Positions 57,881 to 64,000 of a stretch of 64,000 nt of DNA are shown here, piece after piece. The position numbers were made by a program, and so were the translations under genes. Each line of letters opens with the position of its first letter. Position 1 is the first letter of the stretch. The notes beneath the pieces were generated by a model. That model ran no database searches and was not told the origin of the DNA. It saw only the letters and a list, made by a program, of their open reading frames with translations. Source of the stretch: Actinomycetota bacterium (GTDB lineage Bacteria > Actinomycetota > Acidimicrobiia > Acidimicrobiales > Microtrichaceae); the NCBI GenBank assembly GCA_016870275.1, contig VGBZ01000007.1, positions 52,732 through 116,731 on the forward strand, in the 5' to 3' direction.

Positions 57881-59512
57881 ATGGCCGGTCCGCTTCCCAC
57901 CTACGTCGGCGAGACGTTCGACTCCGATGAGCAACTGATCCTGCGGCGGTACTTCACGAACCTCGACGGGCCGGTGTTCGCCCTCGTCAATCTCCCCGAG
58001 GTCGTCAAGGGAGCGCTGTTCGCCCGCTACTCGCGTTCGTCGAAGTCACTCCGTCGACTGTTCCTCGACGAGTTCGTGGGTGAGCTCGACACGACCGGTG
58101 ACGAGACGATCGATGCGACCATCGGCCTCGAACGAGCCGAGGCCCTCTACGACAGGGTGTTCTTCGAGTACGGCGATGACAGCGTGGCCCAGCTCGGCGG
58201 CGTCCATCTTGCCTGCGAACAGGCATCGAACCTGCTCACCAAGGTGCTCGAGTGGGGACGGCTGATGTCGTACCTCGAGCAGAGCACCCGGTACATCCCC
58301 TACGACGAACGGCTCGGCGGGCGTTACCGGTACTTCCGGGATCCAGAGGTGCTGACGTCCACTCTCGGTCTGCGCTACATCGGGGACATGGACCAGATCT
58401 TCGACATCTACTCGGAGCTGGCGCGAGACATCCAGGACCACTTCCGAGAGCGGTTCCCGAAGGCAGAGGGGGACTCGGACTTCGTTCACCGGCAGGCGAT
58501 TCGGGCCAAGGCATTCGACGCTACGAGAGGCATCCTGCCGGCGGCATCGCTGTCCAACGTCGGAATCTACGCATCCGGGCAGGCGTACGAGGCGCTCCTG
58601 CTGCGAATGCGCTCACTCGCCCTGCCCGAAGCGAGAACCTATGCCGACCTGATGCTCACCGAACTGCGGAAAGTGATCCCGAGCTTTCTCAAGCGCGTCG
58701 ATCTACCTGATCGGGGAGTTGCCTGGAGCGACTACCTGTCGGACAACCGGTCGGCCATGGAGGCTGCGGCCTACGACGTGCTCAGCGGAGACGCAGCGAC
58801 GGGGGAGTCGCGGGCTTCGGTGGAACTCGTCGACTTCGACCCGGAGGGCGAGGTGAAGATGGTTGCAGCGATGCTGTATCCGTACACGAGCCTGGCTGAG
58901 TCGACCATCATCGAGCGTGTCGAGCGGATGACGGTCGACGAGCGACTCGACGTGATCCGGGCCTACGTCGGGGATCGAACGAACCGCAGGCACAAGCCCG
59001 GCCGGGCGCTCGAACGCACCGACTATCGGTTCGATGTCGTATCGGACTACGGGGCATTCCGGGACCTCCAACGTCACCGGATGGCGACGGTCGAGTGGCA
59101 GGAACTCACGCCACGTCACGGCTACACCCGTCCCCCGTCGATAGACGATGCGGGCTTCGCCGGCCGCTTCGACGAGGCCATGGGACTCTCGCAGAGTCTC
59201 TGGGAGGCGCTCTCCGAGCAGTTTCCCGAGCGTGCGGCCTATGCGGTGTCGCTGGCGTATCGGGTGCGCTACATCATGCAGTTCAACGCCCGGGAGGCGA
59301 TGCACCTAATCGAGCTCCGCACGTCGATTCAGGGCCACCCGAGCTACCGAGCTGTCGGGCAGGAGATGCACCGGCTCATCGAGCAACAGGCGGGCCACCG
59401 GGCGGTGGCGGCCATGATGACGTTCGTCGATCACACCGGCGGTGCGGACCTCGAACGGCTCGGAGCGGAGCGGCGGGCCGAGACGCGCCGGACCGCCGTC
59501 GGCGAGGCGTGA
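57881..59512 (+). CDS. Double-domain ThyX-like (FAD-dependent thymidylate synthase family) protein
   Basis: A 543-aa protein carrying two ThyX-like halves. The first (about 1-270) has the family's VYFEYG-like FFEYGDDSVAQLGGVHLACEQ and a degenerate substrate motif MSYLEQSTRYIPY. The second (about 290-543) has DLQRHRMATVEWQELTPRHGY, which replaces the RHRxxSxNE core of true ThyX, then AREAMHLIELRTSIQGHPSYR. Genuine ThyX enzymes are about 220-250 aa single domains with Ser and Asn-Glu intact, so catalysis as a thymidylate synthase is doubtful. Its job may be related or structural. ATG is seven bases after TAGTCT. Confidence 0.75.
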   Translation: MAGPLPTYVGETFDSDEQLILRRYFTNLDGPVFALVNLPEVVKGALFARYSRSSKSLRRLFLDEFVGELDTTGDETIDATIGLERAEALYDRVFFEYGDDSVAQLGGVHLACEQASNLLTKVLEWGRLMSYLEQSTRYIPYDERLGGRYRYFRDPEVLTSTLGLRYIGDMDQIFDIYSELARDIQDHFRERFPKAEGDSDFVHRQAIRAKAFDATRGILPAASLSNVGIYASGQAYEALLLRMRSLALPEARTYADLMLTELRKVIPSFLKRVDLPDRGVAWSDYLSDNRSAMEAAAYDVLSGDAATGESRASVELVDFDPEGEVKMVAAMLYPYTSLAESTIIERVERMTVDERLDVIRAYVGDRTNRRHKPGRALERTDYRFDVVSDYGAFRDLQRHRMATVEWQELTPRHGYTRPPSIDDAGFAGRFDEAMGLSQSLWEALSEQFPERAAYAVSLAYRVRYIMQFNAREAMHLIELRTSIQGHPSYRAVGQEMHRLIEQQAGHRAVAAMMTFVDHTGGADLERLGAERRAETRRTAVGEA

Positions 59513-59556
59513 GGACCTGCGCTTGAGGGTGTGGCGGCACCCGCCGCCGTCGTGGT

Positions 59557-59562
59557 TATGAT
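59557..59562 (+). promoter_or_regulatory. -10 element of the charged zinc-ribbon gene
   Basis: TATGAT with no clear -35 box. Transcription near 59569 would give a leader of about 45 bases that contains the CCCGGC/GCCGGG hairpin (59566-59583) and a GGAG ribosome site. Confidence 0.4.
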
Positions 59563-59612
59563 GCGCCCGGCTCAGGGGCCGGGATGGTCCCGGCGAACCC
59601 AGCCGGAGTGAC

Positions 59613-60242
59613 ATGGCAGAAGATTCCGACGAAGAGTTCGACGTCGAGGCTGACGGTGATCCTGACGGTGACCTCGACGAGGAGCTCGACGGCGAACTCG
59701 ACGACGAACTCGACGGTGAGATCGACGGTGAGATCGACGGTGAGATCGACGGTGAGATCGACGGTGAGCCGGCCGTCGATGATGACGAAGATGCCGACGA
59801 TGCTGATTCCGTGCCGACGGCTCAACGGCGGCGGGCCGATGACGCCGATGATGAAGACGACCTCGGTGACGATGACGTGGAGGCCGATCTCGACACGATC
59901 CTCAAGGACCGAATCGCCTCTGGTGATGACGAGGCCGAAGAGGACGTCGTCGAGGAGGTGTCGGGGGATCCTGGCGAACAGGTAGCGCCACGATCAGGCG
60001 ATGAGTTTGCGTGCTCGACGTGCTTCCTCATCGTGCACCCCCGCCAGTTCGGGCGTCCCGGTGACTACAGGTGCCCGGAGGGATACGACCCGTGCGGGGG
60101 AATCGCCCACCTCCAGTCGGCCGGTTCGTCCACGACTGCACCGAAGACGAAGACCGCCAAGAGAGCCGCCGCAACGAAGAAGGCGGCCGCCAAGAAGTCG
60201 CCGGCCAAGAAGTCGCCGGCAGGCCGGCGTTCGAGTTCTTGA
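59613..60242 (+). CDS. DUF4193-like zinc-ribbon protein with acidic head and Lys/Ala-rich tail
   Basis: A 209-aa protein in three parts. Residues 1-105 are Asp/Glu-rich and contain seven 12-bp tandem repeats (59682-59765) giving ELDGEIDGEIDGE-type sequence. Residues about 125-165 hold the DUF4193-like core: GDEFACSTCFLIVHPRQFG and RCPEGYDPCGG. The tail (about 175-209) is Lys/Ala/Pro-rich (AKRAAATKKAAAKKSPAKK), like the C-terminal tails of actinobacterial histone-like proteins. DUF4193 is a small transcription- or translation-associated family of unknown function. ATG with GGAG four bases upstream. The next gene follows after two bases. Confidence 0.75.
   Translation: MAEDSDEEFDVEADGDPDGDLDEELDGELDDELDGEIDGEIDGEIDGEIDGEPAVDDDEDADDADSVPTAQRRRADDADDEDDLGDDDVEADLDTILKDRIASGDDEAEEDVVEEVSGDPGEQVAPRSGDEFACSTCFLIVHPRQFGRPGDYRCPEGYDPCGGIAHLQSAGSSTTAPKTKTAKRAAATKKAAAKKSPAKKSPAGRRSSS
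59682..59765 (+). repeat. Seven 12-bp tandem repeats in the acidic domain
   Basis: Unit GAGATCGACGGT (four exact copies, 59718-59765) is preceded by three variants with GAGCTC or GAACTC. Each codes for Glu-(Leu/Ile)-Asp-(Gly/Asp). In frame, so copy number can vary without a frameshift. Confidence 0.9.
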
Positions 60243-60244
60243 GC

Positions 60245-60748
60245 ATGTCCCAGCCGGCGGACCCGCTCGCGGTGTTGCTCGATGAGGTGGCGACCGCAGT
60301 CCCTCGACTCCTGACACGTACCCGGCGGCAGATCGCAGTTGGACGGAACCTGGCCACCCTGGTGTTGTGCCGACGCCTCCCTGAGGCTCCTCCCGCCCGG
60401 CCTGTCCCCGGCCGGGAGCAGGTATCGCTCACCGTGGTCGACGTGGTGGCCGAGGACTGGACAGGTTCCGACATGGTCACCGCGCCGGAAGCGGATGGTG
60501 CAGTCGCTGTACCGAGCGAGGCCGACGTGAGCGCACACGATTTGCTCCAGGCCGACGGCTACCCCGTTCCCGATGCAACAGAACTGGCGTTGGAGGACTA
60601 CGACGCTCTGGCGGCCTCACAGGTCGTGCCTCGCCTCGGTTCCCTGACGAGCGAGCAACTCGAACTCGTCCGCAGCTACGAACGCTCCCACCGGAATCGA
60701 CAGACCATTCTGAATCGTGTGGGCCAGCTCCTCGATCCGGCTCGCTGA
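60245..60748 (+). CDS. DUF8129-like, possible lipid-droplet-associated type protein
   Basis: A 167-aa protein. The C-terminal block YPVPDATELALEDYDALAASQ followed by VVPRLGSLTSEQLELVRSYE and NRQTILNRVGQLL matches the DUF8129 pattern of actinobacterial lipid-droplet-associated and membrane-stress proteins. The N-terminal half is helical (LAVLLDEVATAVPRLLTRT). ATG at 60245, two bases after the zinc-ribbon gene stop. A longer upstream frame exists but lies in that gene. Confidence 0.65.
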   Translation: MSQPADPLAVLLDEVATAVPRLLTRTRRQIAVGRNLATLVLCRRLPEAPPARPVPGREQVSLTVVDVVAEDWTGSDMVTAPEADGAVAVPSEADVSAHDLLQADGYPVPDATELALEDYDALAASQVVPRLGSLTSEQLELVRSYERSHRNRQTILNRVGQLLDPAR

Positions 60749-60780
60749 GTCCTGATCGCCGGGACCATGGTGCGCTCGCA

Positions 60781-61257
60781 GTGATCTCGCCGAGCCCCAT
60801 CCGGATGGAGGTGCGGCAAGTTCTCCCGAGCGATGAACCGGACCTCGTCGAGCTCCGGCGGCGCGTGGTGGATGACCTGATGCAGTACCGGGGTGCAGCG
60901 GGCCTGATCGCTGCGAGCGCCGCCACCGCTGCTTCGGAGGACTCCAGTGTCCACCTGGTCGTTACGGTCGCTGGCGTGGTGGCGGGGGAGGCCCGAGGGT
61001 TGCTGCTCGCAGACTCCGAGGAGATTCCTCTGTGTCGGATCGAGGTGCTGTGCACCGACCCGGAGCTGCGTGGACTCGGGATCGGCCACCTGCTCATCGA
61101 GGCCGTGGCCGACTGGGCTGCCCAGCGGTCCGCTGGCGTCATGGAGGCGGCGGCGCTGCCGGGGGACCGCTCGACGAAGAACTTCCTCGAGGCTCACGGT
61201 CTGGTGGCGCACCTCATCGTGGCGCAGGGACCGACGACTGGACACTCGGGCCGGTGA
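60781..61257 (+). CDS. GNAT-family N-acetyltransferase
   Basis: A 158-aa Gcn5-related acetyltransferase. The fold's core is visible: EVRQVLPSDEPDLVELRRRVVDDL, VVAGEARGLLLADSEEIPLCRIEVLCTDPELRGLGIGHLLIEAVADWA (acetyl-CoA loop RGLGIG), and SAGVMEAAALPGDRSTKNFLEAHGL. The acetyl acceptor is unknown. The GTG at 60781 is the first start of the frame; an ATG at 60808 is an alternative. GTGA overlap with the NUDIX gene, suggesting a shared small-molecule or antibiotic-resistance-like role. Confidence 0.82.
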   Translation: MISPSPIRMEVRQVLPSDEPDLVELRRRVVDDLMQYRGAAGLIAASAATAASEDSSVHLVVTVAGVVAGEARGLLLADSEEIPLCRIEVLCTDPELRGLGIGHLLIEAVADWAAQRSAGVMEAAALPGDRSTKNFLEAHGLVAHLIVAQGPTTGHSGR

Positions 61258-61655
61258 AGGCCGAGGTCTGTGTCGGTGCGATCGTCATCAGTGATGATCG
61301 ACTCCTGATGGTGCGGCGGGGTCACGGCCCGGGGGCTGGTGAATGGTCCGTACCTGGAGGTCGGGTCGAGCCGGGCGAGACGCTCGCTGAGGCCACGGTG
61401 CGGGAACTCCTCGAGGAGACAGGTATCGACGGCGTGTGCGGACCGTTTCTCGGGTGGGTCGAACGCATCGATACCGAACGACACCACGTGATCCTCGACT
61501 TCACCGTGGTGGTCGATCCGAGAGAGGAGCCAGCGGCGGGCTCCGATGTCACCGAGGCGGCGTGGGTTCCGCTCGCAGAGGTGGCTGAGCTACGACTCGT
61601 CGACGGGCTCGCCGAGTTCCTCGCGGAACACGACGTGATCCAGACGCTGATGTGA
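61254..61655 (+). CDS. NUDIX hydrolase (MutT-like)
   Basis: A 133-aa nucleotide-diphosphate hydrolase. The NUDIX box is complete: GGRVEPGETLAEATVREL continuing into LEETG, with the REUxEExGU metal-binding glutamates present. Strands VCVGAIVISDDRLLMVRRG and a C-terminal WVPLAEVAELRLVDGL complete the fold. Substrate undefined (8-oxo-nucleotides, ADP-ribose or similar). GTG start overlapping the GNAT stop. Confidence 0.88.
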   Translation: MKAEVCVGAIVISDDRLLMVRRGHGPGAGEWSVPGGRVEPGETLAEATVRELLEETGIDGVCGPFLGWVERIDTERHHVILDFTVVVDPREEPAAGSDVTEAAWVPLAEVAELRLVDGLAEFLAEHDVIQTLM

Positions 61656-61666
61656 CGGAGCCCTGC

Positions 61667-62443
61667 TCAGCGGCCCTTCCACTGCGGATCGCGCTTCTCG
61701 GCGAATGCCGTGATCCCCTCGACGAAGTCCTCAGTGGCGCCCATGGCAGCGATGCCGGCATCGGAGAGCTGCCATCCGACGTCGTCAGGTGCGTCCGTAG
61801 CGGCGAGCAGGATGGCCCGGCTCTCGCGGACGGCGAGCGGAGCGTTCGCCGTGATCTCTGCGGCGAGGTCGAGGGCGGTGTCGAGTGCGGTTCCCTCTGG
61901 GCACAACCGGTTCACCAACCCGAAGTGGAAGGCGCGCTCTGCTGGGAAGTCGAGGCGGCCGGTCAGAGCCAGCTCCATGGCGACGTTCCGTGGGACCTTC
62001 CGTGGCAGTCGGAACAGGCCACCGGCAGCGGCGACGAGGTTCCGCTTCACCTCTGGAATCCCGAAGACAGCTGTTTCGGAAGCGACGACGAGGTCAGCGG
62101 CGAGCACGAGTTCGGTCCCACCGGCGAGGGCCGGGCCATCGACCGCAGCGATGACCGGCTTGGTGCGTTCCCGCTTGACGAAGCCGGCAAAGCCGCCACG
62201 AGCGGTGGTCATGCCGCCAGGGTCGACGGCGATCTGCTTGAGGTCGGCTCCAGCGCAGAAGATGTAGCCCTTCTCGGTGCGAGCACCGGTCAGGACGCCG
62301 ACCCAGGCCTCCTCGGAGGCTTCGAGTTCATCGATCGCAGCTTCGATTCCTTCGGCCACATCTCGGTTCACGGCGTTGCGGGCGCCTGGCCGGTCGATGG
62401 TGATGATGCCGACGTTTCCCCTGAGTTCATATGTCACGCTCAT
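61667..62443 (-). CDS. Enoyl-CoA hydratase/isomerase (crotonase) family protein
   Basis: A 258-aa crotonase. Oxyanion-hole stretches FCAGADLKQI and DGPALAGGTELVLAADL are present, with the catalytic-type Glu residues in GGTEL and GIPEVKRNL, so hydratase activity is plausible. The length is standard. The ATG at 62443 is seven bases after minus-strand TATGGT; the longer frame from 62545 would run into the divergent promoter of the HAD gene. No operon partner on this strand. Confidence 0.9.
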   Translation of the reverse strand: MSVTYELRGNVGIITIDRPGARNAVNRDVAEGIEAAIDELEASEEAWVGVLTGARTEKGYIFCAGADLKQIAVDPGGMTTARGGFAGFVKRERTKPVIAAVDGPALAGGTELVLAADLVVASETAVFGIPEVKRNLVAAAGGLFRLPRKVPRNVAMELALTGRLDFPAERAFHFGLVNRLCPEGTALDTALDLAAEITANAPLAVRESRAILLAATDAPDDVGWQLSDAGIAAMGATEDFVEGITAFAEKRDPQWKGR

Positions 62444-62450
62444 GGGATTG

Positions 62451-62456
62451 ACCATA
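62451..62456 (-). promoter_or_regulatory. -10 element for leaderless crotonase gene
   Basis: Minus-strand TATGGT ends seven bases before the ATG at 62443; divergent to the box at 62489-62494. Confidence 0.55.
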
Positions 62457-62488
62457 GTGGGGGAGCGTGGGGCAGCAACACGCTGGCC

Positions 62489-62494
62489 TAGGGT
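62489..62494 (+). promoter_or_regulatory. -10 element for leaderless HAD phosphatase gene
   Basis: TAGGGT ends six bases before the GTG at 62501. Confidence 0.6.
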
Positions 62495-62500
62495 TTCGTG

Positions 62501-63097
62501 GTGGCAGGTTCCAGTGGCAGCGCCAGCAGTGGCCGGGACATTCACGTCGTCGTGTTCGACCTCGATGGGACACTCCTCGACTCAGATGCTGCGCTGCTCG
62601 CAGCGTTCGAGGCCCTCGGCGTCGACGCCGGGACAGTGACCTTTGGCCACGCTGTGGCCGAGGAGGCGGAGCGTCTCGGTCTCAGCCTCGAGCAGTACGA
62701 GGCCGCCTACGACACCGAGGTGGCTCAGCCCTTTGCGGGAGTCGAGGACCTGCTCGCTCAGATCGATCGTTGGGCGATCTGTTCGAACAAACATCCGGAG
62801 TCCGCACTCGCCGAACTCGACCGGCTCGGCTGGTCGCCGGAAGTGGCGTGTTTCGCCGACGCGTTCGACTGGGAGCACAAGCGTCTCGACCCCGTGCTCG
62901 ATGCGCTCGGGGTCGCATCGGAGGAGGTCGTGATGATCGGGGACACTTCCGGTGACGCCTTGGTGGCCGAGGCAGTCGGCTGCGACTATCTGTGGGCCGG
63001 CTGGAATCCGAGGACCGGGGCCGCAGCGCCTGTCGGGCAGGTACTCGCCTCTCCAGCTGAACTACTCGACTGGCTCAGCGTTCGCCGCAGGAGCTGA
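62501..63097 (+). CDS. HAD-family hydrolase (phosphoglycolate-phosphatase-like)
   Basis: A 198-aa haloacid-dehalogenase-fold phosphatase. Motif I is FDLDGTLLD (nucleophile Asp20), motif II WAICSNKHPESALAELDRLG, motif III Lys in WEHKRLDPV, motif IV VVMIGDTSGDALVAEAVGC. The short cap region (about 30-85) fits the phosphoglycolate phosphatase subgroup; the substrate is not certain. GTG at 62501 is six bases after TAGGGT; the GTG at 62498 is too close. Its last 36 bases overlap the convergent gene. Confidence 0.85.
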   Translation: MAGSSGSASSGRDIHVVVFDLDGTLLDSDAALLAAFEALGVDAGTVTFGHAVAEEAERLGLSLEQYEAAYDTEVAQPFAGVEDLLAQIDRWAICSNKHPESALAELDRLGWSPEVACFADAFDWEHKRLDPVLDALGVASEEVVMIGDTSGDALVAEAVGCDYLWAGWNPRTGAAAPVGQVLASPAELLDWLSVRRRS

Positions 63098-64000
63098 TTC
63101 GGCACCATCGGGTTGATCCTCGCCCGGCGAATCATCGCTCACAGGCGACGCCGACGGCATTGCGTGAGGCGGCGGATTCGCTGGAGCTGTAGGAATTTCT
63201 GGGGCTGGCGGAATTTCTGGGGCTGGCGGAATCGCTGGGGCTGGCGGAATCGGCGGGGCCGCTGGAGGTGTCGCACGCTGGGGTGCTCCAGCGGCCCGAT
63301 CGGGCCGAGGCCCCCGTGGGCGCCGCTTGCGAGCTGCGACGGCCTCCGACGGCGAGACGCCGAACTGTTCGGCAATGACCGGGAGGATGTCTGCAACCCG
63401 GCGAACGGCCTCGAGCAGGTCGTCGCTCGGGGACGCTGGCCGGCTGCTGACCGTGATCCGGCTCCGGACCGGCGAACTTGCGAGCGCATCGAGGGCCGCC
63501 ACCCAGAGCTCCTGGGGCGTTCGATCGTTCAATCCGGTCGACACCAGCGCCACGAGGCGCTCGGCGATCTCCGGCGGGACCGGCATGCCGGCCTTGGGGG
63601 AGCGTGAACTCAGCCGGAGGGCTCGGACGAACCGTCCGGCTCCGATCTCGGTGGCGATGTCACTGACCCACTGGCGTTCATCAGCGACCATCCTTCGATC
63701 CAGCCCCCCTCGGAGTTGGGCGAGGAGTTGCCTGCTCTCGTCGTCCCGCGCTGAGTTCTCGCCGGCGACGACGACTGAACGCAGGTCACGCAGGTCGACC
63801 TCGTCGATGATCCTCAGCGCTGCTTCCGCCCGGTCGCGCCAGTCTGCATCACGGGTGCGGTGCAACAGTCGCTCAGCGATCGCCTCAACCTGGGCCGCAG
63901 GCATCTCCGGTCGGCCCTCGGTGATGGCCTTGGTATTCTCCTGGGCAACGGCGGCCCGCACAGCCGGGAGTCCGCCGAGGAGCAACTGTTCAGCAACGGG
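63062..64000 (-). CDS. Hypothetical protein with Pro/Ala-rich C-terminus, partial at right edge
   Basis: At least 312 aa are visible and the frame is open to the edge, so the N-terminus is missing. The visible N-terminal part is helical (LLLGGLPAVRAAVAQENTKA; RLLHRTRDADWRDRAEAALR). A middle region has LRSVVVAGENSARDDESRQL and RRVADILPVIAEQFGVSPSEA. The C-terminal 80 residues are nearly all Pro, Ala, Glu and Ile, built on 18-bp tandem repeats. No recognised family. It overlaps the HAD gene by 36 bases tail to tail. Confidence 0.6.
   Translation of the reverse strand, partial: PVAEQLLLGGLPAVRAAVAQENTKAITEGRPEMPAAQVEAIAERLLHRTRDADWRDRAEAALRIIDEVDLRDLRSVVVAGENSARDDESRQLLAQLRGGLDRRMVADERQWVSDIATEIGAGRFVRALRLSSRSPKAGMPVPPEIAERLVALVSTGLNDRTPQELWVAALDALASSPVRSRITVSSRPASPSDDLLEAVRRVADILPVIAEQFGVSPSEAVAARKRRPRGPRPDRAAGAPQRATPPAAPPIPPAPAIPPAPEIPPAPEIPTAPANPPPHAMPSASPVSDDSPGEDQPDGAESAPAANAEPVE
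63193..63264 (-). repeat. Four 18-bp tandem repeats coding for Ile/Pro/Ala units
   Basis: On the plus strand GAATTTCTGGGGCTGGCG occurs twice, followed by two variants (GAATCGCTGGGGCTGGCG, GAATCGGCGGGGCCGCTG). On the coding strand each gives Pro-Pro-Ala-(Pro)-Glu-Ile-type sequence, a Pro-rich spacer. Confidence 0.85.

Noticed and set aside
59682..59765. CRISPR-like or regulatory direct repeats
   Set aside because: Units are 12 bp, contiguous, without spacers, and lie in frame inside a coding region.
63193..63264. CRISPR-like repeats near the right edge
   Set aside because: 18-bp units, contiguous and in frame, coding for a Pro-rich stretch.

Overview
The window is GC-rich chromosomal DNA from a free-living actinobacterium. 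Three things support this: a complete Pup-proteasome locus (Pup, Dop, PafA, Mpa/ARC ATPase, 20S alpha and beta subunits, PafB/PafC), the order trmI / MarP-like protease / arc / dop / pup / prcB / prcA / pafA / pafB / pafC / tat / helY familiar from Mycobacterium, and F420 cofactor synthesis (fused FbiC). DUF3151, DUF3866, DUF4193-like and DUF8129-like proteins agree. Class Acidimicrobiia is my best guess, but it is an inference. I see no transposase, integrase, prophage core, CRISPR array, tRNA or rRNA, and no stretch over 300 bases lacks a gene.

Layout. 1-4.6 kb (minus): peptide-type ABC importer (lipoprotein, two permeases, ATPase running off the left edge), with a clear promoter and a strong intercistronic stem-loop. 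4.7-15.2 kb: glycerophosphodiesterase, SirB1-like protein, flavin reductase-like protein, acyl-CoA dehydrogenase, an unusual pyruvate kinase, alpha/beta hydrolase, patatin, then a tightly overlapping run DUF3151 - PLP enzyme - MobA - rhodanese - RNase D. 15.2-20.7 kb: TauE/SafE exporter with small partner, a 14-bp repeat that forms chained mini-ORFs, Cys-rich protein, LOG-family enzyme and two actinobacterial unknowns. 20.6-25.6 kb (minus): FbiC, HxlR regulator, transketolase. 26.1-31.6 kb: NDP-forming acyl-CoA ligase, PBP4-type carboxypeptidase, Lon-N protein and small membrane proteins. 31.7-46.8 kb: the proteasome/pupylation locus. 46.8-52.7 kb: signal peptidase I, second glycerophosphodiesterase, TatB-like, TatC, HelY helicase. 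53.4-55.5 kb: copper delivery to cytochrome oxidase (SCO, PCuAC, CtaG). 55.5-64 kb: quinone oxidoreductase, separate TatA, M20 amidohydrolase, double-ThyX protein, DUF4193-like charged protein, GNAT, NUDIX, enoyl-CoA hydratase, HAD phosphatase and a Pro-rich protein cut by the right edge.

How it works together. PafA attaches Pup to target lysines, ARC unfolds pupylated proteins into the PrcAB chamber, Dop removes Pup, and PafBC is the WYL-type transcriptional activator encoded next door. Tat export, signal peptidase I and the MarP-like membrane protease give the same region a cell-envelope theme. Genes are packed with GTGA/ATGA overlaps.

The most striking non-coding signal is at gene starts: about twenty carry a TANNNT hexamer (mostly TAGNNT) that ends 5-8, usually 6-7, bases before an ATG or GTG. 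This is the geometry of leaderless transcription, and it fixes many start codons here.
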